Counted from the first letter of the stretch, positions 25,052-34,135 are shown. The stretch is DNA of 64,000 nt from Lentzea nigeriaca (GCF_016907955.1 NZ_JAFBCX010000001.1:1116001-1180000), one strand, 5' to 3'. Translations and numbers: made by a program. The notes: generated by a model from the sequence alone, not told the origin.

Positions 25052-25696
25052 ATGCTGATCGATCGCACCATGCCACTCGGTACCGCGCTGACCGTCACGG
25101 GCGCCTCAGACCGTGGACCGCGCACCCACAACGCCGACGCACACGCCTACGCACGCCGCACCTTCGTCGTCGCCGACGGGGTGGGCGACTCCGCGGCGGC
25201 CGTCGAAGCCGCGCACGCCGCCGCGCAGGCCGCGGCCCTGCTGACCGACCCGGTCGCCGCGATCCTGGCCGCCCGCGACGCCCTCCAGGTGCACACCGGG
25301 GACGCCGTGATCGTGGTGGCCGTGGGCAGGCCGGACGGGGGCTTCGACGTCGCGTGGGCAGGCGACGCCCGCGCGTACGCGTCTGACGGCGAGGAGCTCG
25401 TGCAGCTCACGACGGACCACACCGTGGCCGAGTACTTCCGCGAGCGCGGTGTCGTGCCGGAGCCGCGGCTGGAGCACGTCGTGACGAACACGGTCCGGCA
25501 CGCCACCGCCGAGAACATCGGGCGGTCGACATCACGTGCGTCGCGGCTCGTGCTCGCATCCGACGGGGTGTACGGACCGTTGGGGCACAGCGGGATCGAG
25601 GCGATCATGGCCGGGCACGCGTCGGCGGAACGGCTCGTGCGAGCTGCCCTGTACGCGGGCGGCACCGACAACGCGACGGCGCTGGTCGTGGGCTAA
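25052..25696 (+). CDS. PP2C-family protein phosphatase
   Basis: 214 aa, compact PP2C. Metal-ligand motifs are VADGVGD (~37-43), AGDARAY, LASDGVYG (~165-172) and GTDNATALVV (~203-212). An N-terminal SDRGPRTHNAD corresponds to the usual ...xRxxNED motif. Cytoplasmic Ser/Thr phosphatase. SD GAGGGAGG lies 7-8 bases before the ATG. No kinase neighbour; divergent from the large SARP gene and convergent with ku, sharing 4 bases at the stop codons. Confidence 0.9.
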   Translation: MLIDRTMPLGTALTVTGASDRGPRTHNADAHAYARRTFVVADGVGDSAAAVEAAHAAAQAAALLTDPVAAILAARDALQVHTGDAVIVVAVGRPDGGFDVAWAGDARAYASDGEELVQLTTDHTVAEYFRERGVVPEPRLEHVVTNTVRHATAENIGRSTSRASRLVLASDGVYGPLGHSGIEAIMAGHASAERLVRAALYAGGTDNATALVVG

Positions 25697-26496
25697 CCGG
25701 CCTTCTTGCTCCGCTTCTTCTTGCTCGCCTCGACGCTGCGCTGCAACGCCTCCATGAGGTCCACGACCCCTGTGGCCTCCGGCGGCTCGGCCTCGACGAC
25801 GATCTCGCGGCCCTTCTGCTTGTCCTTGATCAGCTTGACGACCCGCTCGGTGTAGGTGTCGCGGTAGTCCTTGGGCCGCCAGTCGTCGGCCATCGACTCG
25901 ACCAGCGACACCGCCATGTCGAGCTCCTTGCCGCGCGGCGCCCGTCCCTCGGGCGTCACGTCCAGCACCTTCTTCGGCTCGCGGATCTCGTCGGCGAAGA
26001 ACAGCGTGTGCACGGCGAGAATCCCGTTGTCCTCCTTCAGCGCGGTGAGGTACTGCTTGCCGCGCATGACGAACATCGCGATGCCCGCCCGGTTCGTCTT
26101 CTTCATCGCCTGCGCCAGCAACAGGTACGGGCGCGAGAACTCGGGCTTGGCCGGGCCGAGCCAGTACGTCTTCTGGAAGAACACCGGGTCGATCTCGTCC
26201 AGGTCCACGAACGCCTCGATGTCGAGCGTCCGCGACCGGCCGGGCGCGATGTCGTCCAGTTCCTCCGGCTCGACGATGACGTACTCGCCGTTGTCGACCT
26301 CGTGGCCCTTGACGATCTTGTCGTAGGGCACCTCGCGGCCGGTGCGCTCGTTGACGCGCTTGTACCGGATGCGGTCGGACGTTCCGCGCTGGAACTGGTT
26401 GAAGTGCACCGTGTGGTCCTCGGTGGCGCTGAACAGCTCCACCGGGATGCTCACCAGGCCGAAACTGATCGACCCGCTCCAGATCGCCCGTGCCAT
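25693..26496 (-). CDS. ku: Ku protein, non-homologous end joining
   Basis: 267 aa. Bacterial Ku homodimer that encircles DNA ends and recruits LigD. The signature N-terminus ARAIWSGSISFGLVSIPVELFSATE is unmistakable; the Ku core continues through RIRYKRVNERTGREVPY and GKQYLTALKE, and a lysine-rich C-terminal tail (SKKKRSKKAG) fits extended actinobacterial Ku. ATG 26496 begins exactly at the conserved motif. No ligD is visible in the window. Convergent with the PP2C gene. Confidence 0.97.
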   Translation of the reverse strand: MARAIWSGSISFGLVSIPVELFSATEDHTVHFNQFQRGTSDRIRYKRVNERTGREVPYDKIVKGHEVDNGEYVIVEPEELDDIAPGRSRTLDIEAFVDLDEIDPVFFQKTYWLGPAKPEFSRPYLLLAQAMKKTNRAGIAMFVMRGKQYLTALKEDNGILAVHTLFFADEIREPKKVLDVTPEGRAPRGKELDMAVSLVESMADDWRPKDYRDTYTERVVKLIKDKQKGREIVVEAEPPEATGVVDLMEALQRSVEASKKKRSKKAG

Positions 26497-26552
26497 GCGG
26501 GACGAGTACCCGCCTCCGGCCGCTTCGAACCGCGCGTTGCTACGGTCTTGGG

Positions 26553-27074
26553 GTGAGAGTGGTCGTGCTGTCAGACACCCACGCGCCGCGGTTCTGGAAG
26601 CGGTGTCCTCCCGACGTGGCCGCACACCTGCGATCCGCCGACCTGATCCTGCACGGCGGCGATGTCTGCATTGCCGGGGTTTTGGACGAGCTGGCCCAGT
26701 ACGCACCCGTGATCGCGGTGTGCGGCAACAACGACGGCCCCGACGTGGTGGCGTGGGGCGCGCAGGAGACCGCGGAGTTCGACATCGACGGCCTGCCGGT
26801 CGCGATGATCCACGACAGCGGTCAGAAAACCGGCCGGCTGGCCAGGATGCGCCGCCGGTTCCCCGCTGCGCGGCTGGTCGTCTTCGGACACTCGCACATC
26901 CCGTGGGACGAGGAAGAAGACGGCTTCCGGGTGTTCAACCCAGGCTCACCCACGGACAAACGTCGTCAGCCGCACGGCACGATCGGGCTGCTGGACGTGG
27001 TGGACGGTGTCCTGCGGGACGCGCGCATACTGCCGGTCGCCCAGGCGGCGAGCCGCGGGCCGAGGACCTCGTAG
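26553..27074 (+). CDS. YfcE/MJ0936-type metallophosphoesterase
   Basis: 173 aa from GTG 26553. Metallophosphoesterase motifs in order: LSDTHAPRF (D-x-H), LHGGDV (GD), VCGNNDGPD (GN-x-D) and FGHSHIPW (GHSH). A small cytoplasmic phosphodiesterase of the YfcE class. Divergent from ku by 56 bases, which may mean a shared promoter region, but a repair role is only a guess. The 3' end overlaps the convergent hydrolase by 109 bases. Confidence 0.92.
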   Translation: MRVVVLSDTHAPRFWKRCPPDVAAHLRSADLILHGGDVCIAGVLDELAQYAPVIAVCGNNDGPDVVAWGAQETAEFDIDGLPVAMIHDSGQKTGRLARMRRRFPAARLVVFGHSHIPWDEEEDGFRVFNPGSPTDKRRQPHGTIGLLDVVDGVLRDARILPVAQAASRGPRTS

Positions 27075-27760
27075 ACCTTCGGGTCGAACCCCATGCCCGT
27101 GTGCGTGCTGTGCACCTCGACGCACTCCGCGTACGGGTCCTGGCACAGCTGCCACGGCACGATTCCGTCCATTCGCGAAAAGATGGAGATCGCGGGCACC
27201 CGCAACGGTTCCGCGAGCGCCTTGACGTGCTCGTCGAAGCACGGGCCCTGCATGCAGTCGTCGTCCAGTAACCCGGGAACGCCCGCGGAAGCCAGGCGTG
27301 CCAGGAACTTCGCGATGCGCAGCACGTTGGGATGCGCGCCCATCGGGTCGAGGACGGGACTGCCCAGCATCACCAGGCCGTGCACGAGATCGGGGCGCCG
27401 GGCGGCGGCGAGGCGCGCGAGGCCGCCGCCGCGGCTCTGGCCGAGCAGCACCACCGGACGTCCAGTGCGCTCGACGTGCTTTTCCGTGCTGTGCAGGAGT
27501 TTCGCCAGCAGTTCCGCGGTGCAGCCGACGGTGAACCCGACGCCCGAGCGCGCCGGCACGTAACCGCGGGCGCGCAACCACGACGCGGCAGGAGCCAGGC
27601 TCACCTCGCCTGCTCCGAAGCCGGGGACGAGCACGACACCGAGACCGTTGCCCTGGCCCGGATCGGCGGTCCGCCACACCGGGTGACGCAGCAGCTTCGG
27701 CACGTCCCACATCGCCCTGACCACGCTCTCGCGTGCGGCGGATCGCAACCCGACGAACAT
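26966..27760 (-). CDS. Alpha/beta hydrolase
   Basis: 264 aa. LGVVLVPGFGAGE (oxyanion side, ~42), nucleophile elbow LLGQSRGGGLARL (Ser ~108), acid region FSRMDGIVPW, and His in HSTHTGMGFD. No signal peptide. The last ~22 residues (SMRASRRTPSTTSSSPIVPCG) are low-complexity and antisense to the end of the phosphoesterase gene, so the ancestral stop was probably earlier and the tail is read-through. Substrate unknown. Confidence 0.85.
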   Translation of the reverse strand: MFVGLRSAARESVVRAMWDVPKLLRHPVWRTADPGQGNGLGVVLVPGFGAGEVSLAPAASWLRARGYVPARSGVGFTVGCTAELLAKLLHSTEKHVERTGRPVVLLGQSRGGGLARLAAARRPDLVHGLVMLGSPVLDPMGAHPNVLRIAKFLARLASAGVPGLLDDDCMQGPCFDEHVKALAEPLRVPAISIFSRMDGIVPWQLCQDPYAECVEVHSTHTGMGFDPKVYEVLGPRLAAWATGSMRASRRTPSTTSSSPIVPCG

Positions 27761-28239
27761 GCCATTGGTTTGCCAGCCAAAAGGCGGCTAAACCCGTGGG
27801 ATTCTCACGAAGCCTTCCCCTGCCCGCTCGAACGCGGCACCGGACGGCTCGCCGAACAGCGGTTCCGTGATCGGCGTCCTCCCGGTACAGCCACCCGACG
27901 GGTTCGCCATCGCACTACCCGCGCCGACGCGATGGCCGACTTCGCGAGATCACCGAACCATAGCCCGCTCGAACCCCCGCCTGCGCCCGCAACGCCTCCG
28001 GCTCCCCATGTCGCGCCCGCACCTCGTCCCGGGACAGGTCGGTCCACCAGAGCTGCGCGTCCTCAATGGACGGTGGCACCGAGACGCGCGTGCGAAGAAG
28101 CACGGCACGATCGGTGCCGACGCCCGTGTCAAGCACGACGTCGGCGTCGACACCTGCACGAGCGCCATCGCCAGAACCGCCGAGCTCCTCACCGACGCCA
28201 ACGAACGCGCGGTGCGGCTGGCTCTCGCCGGCGCAGCCC
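27761..28239. other. Eroded intergenic stretch, no confident gene
   Basis: About 480 bases without a credible gene. One plus-strand frame ends in DTCTSAIARTAELLTDANERAVRLALAGAALTR, with the composition of a real protein C-terminus, but upstream of it the frame degenerates into Arg/Pro-rich sequence. A minus-strand frame (SIEDAQLWWTDLSRDEVRA) also looks partly real. Both may be remnants of deleted genes. Confidence 0.4.
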
Positions 28240-28851
28240 TCACACGATGACCGCGATCTCCTTGCCCAGCTTGGCGCCGCCGAGCAGGTCGAGGTCGTCG
28301 CCGCTCCAGAACCGGCCGGGGTCGTACCAGTTCGGCCTGCGGTGGGGCAGCAGTCCCATCTCCGCGTACGTCACGGCGACGATCTCTGCGCAGAACGCGC
28401 TCTCCAGGGTGGCGTCGGCCTTGTGGCGCAACGGAAGCCGCCCGCGCAGCCACCGTGAGGCGAGCCGTGCGGTCGACGGGAACGGCGTGCCGTCGAGGCG
28501 GGCGACGGTCTTCAGCGCCGCGTCCTCCATCTCGCGCGTCACCGGGTGGTCGAGCTGCCGCAACCACGCCCGCTGCCTGTACTTCTCGCTCCACGTCACC
28601 ACGGCGTCGCGCAGGTCGTGCAGCTGGGCGCCGCGCTGGTGCGTGCCGCTCCACATGTCCTGAAGGGACTTGCCGAGCTCGGCGTGCCACATCAGCGGCG
28701 GCAGGTCGTCCAGCACGATCGCCATGCCCACGTGGTTGACGGGGCTGTTCGTCATCGCCTGGATCGCCCTGTCCGCGGCGCTGCGGCCGCGGAACACCCA
28801 CACGTCACCGGTGCGGGTCATGTCCACGGCTTCGTCCAGGGTTATCGCCAT
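28240..28851 (-). CDS. YiiX-like NlpC/P60-fold cysteine hydrolase
   Basis: 203 aa from ATG 28851 (MAITLDEAVDMTRTGDVWVFRG). The order TGDVWVFRGRS, SPVNHVGMAI (His) and SAFCAEIVAVTYAEMG (Cys at the start of a helix) is the permuted papain-like arrangement of YiiX/YebB-type proteins. No signal peptide. Substrate, possibly a lipid or peptide amide, is unknown. A small membrane-anchored ORF diverges 19 bases away. Confidence 0.75.
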   Translation of the reverse strand: MAITLDEAVDMTRTGDVWVFRGRSAADRAIQAMTNSPVNHVGMAIVLDDLPPLMWHAELGKSLQDMWSGTHQRGAQLHDLRDAVVTWSEKYRQRAWLRQLDHPVTREMEDAALKTVARLDGTPFPSTARLASRWLRGRLPLRHKADATLESAFCAEIVAVTYAEMGLLPHRRPNWYDPGRFWSGDDLDLLGGAKLGKEIAVIV

Positions 28852-28870
28852 GACCCCGTAGCCTAGGCAT

Positions 28871-29035
28871 ATGAAGCTCTGGAAGGTGCTCGGCATCGCC
28901 GCGTTCGCGGGTGTCGCGGCGAGCGGTGTGGTCGTGGCCCGCAACCAGCGCCGCCGCGCCGCCTACACCCCGGACCAGGTCAGGCAACGGCTGCAGGAAC
29001 GGTTCGCGGAGACCTCGCCCGAACGTTCTGGGTGA
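28871..29035 (+). CDS. Small single-pass membrane protein
   Basis: 54 aa: MKLWKVLGIAAFAGVAASG and VVVARNQRRR form one hydrophobic helix followed by a basic stop-transfer, then TPDQVRQRLQERFAE, a short amphipathic tail. Begins 19 bases from the divergent YiiX-like gene. Similar small proteins recur beside such genes in actinomycetes (from memory). Its 3' end overlaps the convergent esterase by 56 bases. Function unknown. Confidence 0.6.
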   Translation: MKLWKVLGIAAFAGVAASGVVVARNQRRRAAYTPDQVRQRLQERFAETSPERSG

Positions 29036-29912
29036 GGAAGAGCGCCGCGCGGTCGAGAGCGGCGTCCGCCTCCTCGAGCACGCCGGTGAACGCCTGGAAC
29101 ACGTGCGGCACGTCAGCGGTGACGTCGAGGACGACGTCCACCCCGGCCGCCAGGGCGCGGGCCGCCATCCGCGTGGAGTCGTCCAGCAACACCTCGTTGG
29201 TGCCGGCCTGGAGCAACATCGGCGGTAGTCCCGTCAGGTCGCCGAACAGCGCGGGGCTGATGAGCTCCTGCCGCGGATCCTGGCCCGCGAGGTAGAGCGC
29301 GCCGGTGCGCTCGAGCGTCTGACGCGTGAAGAACGGGTCCGCGTCCTCCCTGGTGTCCATGCTCTCGCCGGTGCGCGTGCCGTCCAGGCCGGGGGAGAAG
29401 GCCACGATCGCCGCGGGCATCGGGAGTCCCGCCGCACGGGCCGCCAGGCAGGTCGTCACGGTCAGGCCACCACCGGCCGAGTCGCCGGCGAACGCGATGG
29501 ACTCGGGGTCCTCGCCGGAGTCGAGCAACGCGCGGTAGGCGGCCACCGCGTCGTCGATCGCGGCGGGGAACGGGTGTTCCGGCGCGAGCCGGTAGTCGAG
29601 CGAGAGTGCCCGGAACCCGGTCCTGACCACCAGGCTCCCCGTCAGCGACAGTGCGGTCTCCGGGGCGCCGACGACGTACGAGCCGCCGTGGAAGTACAGG
29701 ATCGTGCCGGGTCGCCGGGTACCGGCCGGTTCGACCAGCAGGGCCCGGCGCGACCCGAGCACGGTGTCCTCGGTCGTGATCCCCTCCGGCACCGCCATCG
29801 TGGCCATCATCGCGGCGAACCCCATGCGCATCTGCTCGACCGGCTGCGGCCCCTCAGGCCACGGCCGGCTGCGCAGCATCGCGTCGAGCTTCTCTCGTTG
29901 TTCCCTGCCCAT
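28980..29912 (-). CDS. HSL-family alpha/beta esterase
   Basis: 310 aa from ATG 29912, chosen because AGGGG sits 6 bases upstream (ATG 29918 would abut it). Hormone-sensitive-lipase class: HGGSYVVG oxyanion motif (~80), LDYRLAPEHPFPAA, nucleophile GDSAGGG (~147), acid and His near the C-terminus (VPHVFQAF). Cytoplasmic acetyl/short-chain esterase. Divergent from a MarR regulator with a palindrome between them, which likely controls it. Confidence 0.92.
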   Translation of the reverse strand: MGREQREKLDAMLRSRPWPEGPQPVEQMRMGFAAMMATMAVPEGITTEDTVLGSRRALLVEPAGTRRPGTILYFHGGSYVVGAPETALSLTGSLVVRTGFRALSLDYRLAPEHPFPAAIDDAVAAYRALLDSGEDPESIAFAGDSAGGGLTVTTCLAARAAGLPMPAAIVAFSPGLDGTRTGESMDTREDADPFFTRQTLERTGALYLAGQDPRQELISPALFGDLTGLPPMLLQAGTNEVLLDDSTRMAARALAAGVDVVLDVTADVPHVFQAFTGVLEEADAALDRAALFLTQNVRARSPRTVPAAVA

Positions 29913-29947
29913 GACCATCCCCTCAGAAGTGTATGCCGCTACAGTAT

Positions 29948-29959
29948 ATGCCGTGGCAT
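29948..29959. promoter_or_regulatory. Palindrome in the esterase-MarR divergent gap
   Basis: ATGCC-GT-GGCAT, overlapping the MarR GTG start at 29953; a related TATGCCG copy lies just upstream at the esterase side. Candidate MarR operator with autoregulation by position. Confidence 0.5.
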
Positions 29960-30420
29960 CTAAATCGAAGCCTGATCCGAGCACTCTGTTCGCCGACCTC
30001 GTGCGCTGCGAGACGCGGCTGTACAACGCGCTCAACGACCGGCTGCGGGAGCGGCACGGGATAGTGACCTCGCAGTACGAGTTCCTGCACTACCTGCGCG
30101 AGCACCCGGAATCGCGGGTCGCGGACCTCGCCACCGAGTTCGCGGTCGGCATCGGCGCGACCAGCAAGGGAGTCGATCGCCTCGAACGACACGGCTGGGT
30201 CGCCCGCAGGCCCAACCCGGCCGACCGGCGTTCCTCCCTGCTGGTCCTGACCGACGACGGCGTTCGCCTGGTCGACGCCGCCGAACAGACCTTCACCGAC
30301 CGGGTGGCCGAACTGGTCGAGGGAGCCCTCGATCCCGTCCGGGCGTCGGCCGGCGCCGAGGTCCTGGCACTGCTGCGTGCCGCGCTGGAACGCGACCGGA
30401 TCGGCATGCCCACCGGCTGA
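29953..30420 (+). CDS. MarR family regulator
   Basis: 155 aa from GTG 29953. Winged helix typical of MarR: IVTSQYEFLHYLREHPESRVADLATEFAVGIGATSKGVDRLERHGWVARRPNPADRRSSLLVL is the recognition region (D-R-R wing), flanked by dimerisation helices. Faces the HSL esterase and probably represses it and itself. No TATA-free leader is visible; the start overlaps a palindrome. Confidence 0.9.
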   Translation: MASKSKPDPSTLFADLVRCETRLYNALNDRLRERHGIVTSQYEFLHYLREHPESRVADLATEFAVGIGATSKGVDRLERHGWVARRPNPADRRSSLLVLTDDGVRLVDAAEQTFTDRVAELVEGALDPVRASAGAEVLALLRAALERDRIGMPTG

Positions 30421-30597
30421 CGACGGCCTCGCGATTCCGACGGGCTTCATCCACAACGCGCTGACCTGATTTCCGGTGCGCTCGACGGACTGACGCCGGC
30501 GGAGGAGCTCTGGCGTGATCAGAAGACGCCGGACGAGCGTGCGCACGTCCGTGACCTGCTGTTGAACCTCATGGCGCAAACCAGACCGATCGTGTGA
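30421..30597 (+). pseudogene. Possible C-terminal gene remnant
   Basis: Open frame directly after the MarR stop. Its last ~45 codons (LISGALDGLTPAEELWRDQ then KTPDERAHVRDLLLNLMAQ) have the composition of a helical protein C-terminus but no start or SD. Likely the stump of a deleted gene. No family recognised. Confidence 0.35.
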
Positions 30598-30693
30598 GCG
30601 TTGTCCACCGATCGTTGTCAACCGGAACAACACTGACACCGGACAACGGAAGCTGCGTACCGTCGGAAGTGGTTGCACTCCGGGGGGAAGCAA

Positions 30694-31614
30694 ATGCCGA
30701 TAGTGTTGTCCGAGTCCGCGCCCAAGGGTCGCGGGTTGACGATTCTCTTCGAGTTGGAAGATCTCGCGCGCACGAGGTTCGCGTCGGCACCGCTGCCGAT
30801 GTACGAACTGATCTTCACGGTGCACAGCGGTAGTTGGGACCGCCTGCTCCTGCCGCAGATCCGCCCGCTCGCCGAACTGGTCAGGCCGGGCAGGTTCATT
30901 CCCGACTTCTTCAACTCGGCGCGCCCCGACTTCGACGAGGCCGTGCGCCAGGTGCTCGAGGCGCCCTCGACGAGGGTGCGTGACCAGATCGCGAACATGC
31001 TGGGCACGACGTCGCCGTGGCTGCGGTCGTTCGCGGCGGGCACCCCGACCTCGCGGCAGGACCTGAGGTCGGCGCTCAACGCCGGTTTCCGCGACCTGCT
31101 CGGACGGAACTGGCCGGAGACGCGCCAGGCGTTCGACGCGGAGGTGCGGCTGCGGTCGTCCCAGGCGGTGGCGCGCGGGCTCGGCGATCTGCTCGGTAAC
31201 CTGCACCCGTCGATCTCGTGGACCTCGCCCGCGCTGCACGTCGAGCTGTCCTGGGACACCGAGATCTCGTTGCGCGGCACGGGGGTGCTGATCGTGCCGG
31301 TGCTGAACGGGCTCACCCGCCCGGCGGTGGCGATGTTCGCCGAACCGCAGCCGCTGCTCTTCTACCCGGTCGCGGCACCGCAGCCGAGCGGCGCCAGCCT
31401 GGAGCTGGCCCTCGGCCGCACCCGGACGCTGGTGCTGCGGGCGCTGACGTCCGAACGCACCACCACCGAGCTCGCCAAGCACGTCGGCATCAGCCTGCCG
31501 ACGGCGTCACAGCACGCGACCGCCCTGCGCACCGCGGGGTTCGTGTCGACCCACCGCAACGGCAGGTCCGTCCGCCACCGCCTGACCCGACGGGGCTGGG
31601 AACTGCTGAACTGA
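30694..31614 (+). CDS. DUF5937-type regulator with C-terminal ArsR HTH
   Basis: 306 aa. An N-terminal ~220-residue DUF5937-like domain (LTILFELEDLARTRFASAPLPMYEL) is followed by an ArsR wHTH at the C-terminus (RTTTELAKHVGISLPTASQHATALRTAGFVSTHRNGRSVRHRL). SD GGGGGGAAG lies 3 bases before the ATG. The architecture matches the protein at 37645. Nested GTTGTC/GACAAC repeats at 30599-30648 may be its operator. The TPR gene follows 15 bases downstream, so the two form an operon. Confidence 0.85.
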   Translation: MPIVLSESAPKGRGLTILFELEDLARTRFASAPLPMYELIFTVHSGSWDRLLLPQIRPLAELVRPGRFIPDFFNSARPDFDEAVRQVLEAPSTRVRDQIANMLGTTSPWLRSFAAGTPTSRQDLRSALNAGFRDLLGRNWPETRQAFDAEVRLRSSQAVARGLGDLLGNLHPSISWTSPALHVELSWDTEISLRGTGVLIVPVLNGLTRPAVAMFAEPQPLLFYPVAAPQPSGASLELALGRTRTLVLRALTSERTTTELAKHVGISLPTASQHATALRTAGFVSTHRNGRSVRHRLTRRGWELLN

Positions 31615-31629
31615 ACCTGGGAGGCCCGC

Positions 31630-33015
31630 ATGGCCGCGCTGCCGCGGTACCGCACCGACCCGAGCCCTCGCGCGCTGGCCACCCGGCTGCGCGCCCTGCT
31701 CACCGCCGGGGTTCCGGTCGCCTGCGGCGTCTACGCGGGACTGTCCGCTCCAGGACCCTCCTCGCCGGTGCACGCGAAGATCACCCACGCGATGGCCCGG
31801 GCTTTCGTGACGGGCGCCTCGGCGGGCGTGCCCCGGTTCGAACCGCCACCGTCGGCTCACCTGCGGTTGCTGACGGCCGCGAGCTGGGGGCGGCTCGACG
31901 GCGTCGGCGCCGACATGACGACGTTCCCGGTCGACCTCGCCTCCGAGCTGTGGTGGCGGGTGCACGAACGCGCGCTCGGCTCGTTGCGCACCGCCGAACG
32001 CCGTGTCGCGTGCGATCTGTTGCTGCGCCTGGGATATCCGCAGCGTGCGGCCTCGGTCATCGGGCTCAGCGTGATCGACGCGCGGCGCCACGTGCTGTCA
32101 CCGGATCTCGCGATGGAACAGCTCGCGGTCCTGCGTTGCCACCTCCCGGCCTCCGCGGTCGAGGCGATGGCGTTGCGGGGCGCCAGGTCCGGGCTTCCTG
32201 CCGAGACGCGGCGCGACCTCGCGCTGTTCGTGGTGTTCCGCAACGCCGCCCGCGGCGCCGACTCGACGTCACTGCGGGCCGGTGCGGCGCTCGCGGTGAA
32301 AGCCTCGTCGGAGCTGCCGCACAAGGGGTTCACCGGCGCACTCCAGCGGGCCCGGCTGCACCGGGCCATCGCGGCTGTTCCGTTCGTCCGGCGCGACATC
32401 GGCGAGACGCACCTGCTGCTCGGCCGCGCGGTGGAGTGCCTGACCTCCGTCGCGCCGGGCTCGGCCGAGATGGACCAGCTCGCGTGGACGGACGAGGCCT
32501 ACGCGCTGTACCGCCTCCTCGTGCAGACCCACCTGACCGTCGGACTGGCACAGCGCGCGCTCGGCTACGCCGACGAACTGGTCGAGCTCAGCCCCGGCGA
32601 CGACAGGACGTGGGCGTTACGAGGCGACGCGCTGGCGGCGTGCGGCCGGTGGGACGACGCGATCGAGGCCTACAGCCGCGGCGTGGCCCTGGGCGGCTGG
32701 GGTGCGGCGCGTGCGAGTTACCTCCGGGGCTTCGTGCTGGACCGGCTGGGAAGGGTCGCCGAAGCCGCCGAGGACTACGTGCTGTCGCACCGCATCGACC
32801 CGACGGCGTCGGTCGTGTCAGCGCGCATCGCCGGTCACCAGCAGCCGGAGGTGCGCGCGGAGCCACGTGGCCGCGGCCGGACCGTCGGCGAACGCCGTGA
32901 GCTGGGCCGCCGCCGCGCGCAGCCCCGCGCGGTGCAGGTGAGCGCCGGCCTCGCGCACGCGGGCGACCAGGCTGTCCGTGACGTTGTCCAGGACTCGGTG
33001 CGCCGCATCGGCTGA
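31630..33015 (+). CDS. TPR-repeat protein of unknown function
   Basis: 461 aa, cytoplasmic. The C-terminal third has TPR-like pairs (QRALGYADELVELSPGDDR, TWALRGDALAACGRWDDAIEAYSRGVALGG and AARASYLRGFVLDRLGRVAEAAEDYVLSHRIDP). The N-terminal two thirds are helical and not recognised. SD GGGAGG 6-7 bases before ATG. From about residue 400 on the sequence is Arg/Gly-rich and antisense to a better-looking minus-strand frame, so the natural C-terminus was probably near 32830. Likely works with the upstream DUF5937 regulator. Confidence 0.75.
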   Translation: MAALPRYRTDPSPRALATRLRALLTAGVPVACGVYAGLSAPGPSSPVHAKITHAMARAFVTGASAGVPRFEPPPSAHLRLLTAASWGRLDGVGADMTTFPVDLASELWWRVHERALGSLRTAERRVACDLLLRLGYPQRAASVIGLSVIDARRHVLSPDLAMEQLAVLRCHLPASAVEAMALRGARSGLPAETRRDLALFVVFRNAARGADSTSLRAGAALAVKASSELPHKGFTGALQRARLHRAIAAVPFVRRDIGETHLLLGRAVECLTSVAPGSAEMDQLAWTDEAYALYRLLVQTHLTVGLAQRALGYADELVELSPGDDRTWALRGDALAACGRWDDAIEAYSRGVALGGWGAARASYLRGFVLDRLGRVAEAAEDYVLSHRIDPTASVVSARIAGHQQPEVRAEPRGRGRTVGERRELGRRRAQPRAVQVSAGLAHAGDQAVRDVVQDSVRRIG

Positions 33016-33159
33016 CACGGTGAGCGCTGCGGTCAGATCGGTCAGCCAGGCGTGCCGGACCGACCGCACTGACCCGCAGCTGCCCGGACAGCCAGCGTCC
33101 CGGCTGGTCGACGACGTCGTTACTCGACCGCTCGCAGTGAAGCCGGGAATCCGGGCCAC
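32818..33159 (-). pseudogene. C-terminal remnant antisense to the TPR gene end
   Basis: The last ~75 residues look genuine: VSADAAHRVLDNVTDSLVARV, then REAGAHLHRAGLRAAAAQL, then ATWLRAHLRLLVTGDAR, a helical domain end. The first ~35 residues are low-complexity with no SD. Best read as a gene whose 5' part was lost; family unknown. It may instead be a short intact gene. Confidence 0.4.
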
Positions 33160-33560
33160 GACTCAGCCTTGAACCCCGATCCGTCGCTCCTGCGCAAGGA
33201 TCCGCTCCGGTGGCGCCGGCGGCTCCTGGCGCCGGTATCCGACAGTCATGGCGTCAATTCCAGCCTTTCATGGTGACGACGCCGCCAGGCATGGCGAACG
33301 CCGTCGTGGAGGTCCAGCGGGATTGATTTGGTCCGGGTGGCGGTGGGGTGAGCCGGACAGCTTCCACCGGATGATCTCAGCCCGGCGCTTCTCACACCGC
33401 CATCGGCCGGCCGAACTCGATCGAGCAGCGAGGCAGGCGGCACGAGACGACGAAGCTCGGTGTCCACTGTTCGGGGTGAATCTCAGCGCGGCGTTCGCGA
33501 GATCGAGTGAATGCTTGAGGCAATTGCTAACGTGATGCCGTCTGTTTCCGACGACTCGAT
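33160..33560. other. Non-coding or decayed stretch
   Basis: No credible gene on either strand; frames are short, Arg/Pro-rich and lack SD sequences. GGCGCCGG/CTCCTGGCGCCGG repeats occur at about 33213-33236. Possibly the remains of an old insertion or deletion. Confidence 0.4.
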
Positions 33561-34001
33561 GTGACTCGATTCGGGCCTTTAGTGGCGGTCTTGGTCGTGC
33601 TCGTGGTCATCGCGGGCTGCGGTAGCAAGGAACAGTCGACAGCAACAGAACACGTGATGCTTCAAGCGACTACGGCAGCGGCGCTCACATCGACAGAGGA
33701 CTCGTCAGCAGAACTCGAAGCAGCGGTGCGCGCGTACTCCGACGCATTTCTCTCCGGGAACAGCGCGGCGTACGAACAGTTGTCGCAGCGCTGCAAGGAC
33801 CGCATGCCGCGCGCCGGATTTCTGCAGGTCATCGCAGCGGCGAAAGACATGTACGGACCGCAGGAAATCGTGTCGCTCAAGGTCGACCAGATCGCGGGTG
33901 ATCTGGGCCGGGTGACCACTACCTACGCCAAGTCCGAACTGAACCAGCGGAGTGAGCCGTGGGTTCGGGAGAACGGTGCCTGGCGAGTGGACGACTGCTG
34001 A
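33561..34001 (+). CDS. Putative lipoprotein, NTF2/DUF4878-like
   Basis: 146 aa. Signal peptide with lipobox VVIAGC (Cys ~20), so lipid-anchored outside the membrane. The mature part has ELEAAVRAYSDAFLSGNSAAYEQLSQRCKDR, characteristic of small SnoaL/NTF2-like secreted domains, and a C-terminal WVRENGAWRVDDC strand pair. Two Cys could form a disulfide. GTG start, no strong SD. Function unknown. Confidence 0.75.
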   Translation: MTRFGPLVAVLVVLVVIAGCGSKEQSTATEHVMLQATTAAALTSTEDSSAELEAAVRAYSDAFLSGNSAAYEQLSQRCKDRMPRAGFLQVIAAAKDMYGPQEIVSLKVDQIAGDLGRVTTTYAKSELNQRSEPWVRENGAWRVDDC

Positions 34002-34135
34002 CCCCGTTCGCTGCCGGCCGGCGTCGGATCTGGACGGAACCGGATCAGCGAGCTGCCCTATTTCGCGTGGCGTGGCATAGGGTCACGACCGGGCAGAGTC
34101 GAGGGTGGCGTTGCATGACCGCTCAGTGCTGTTGG

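Noticed and set aside
33246-33535. Possible transposase remnant
   Set aside because: No DDE or HTH motif and no terminal inverted repeats could be recognised.
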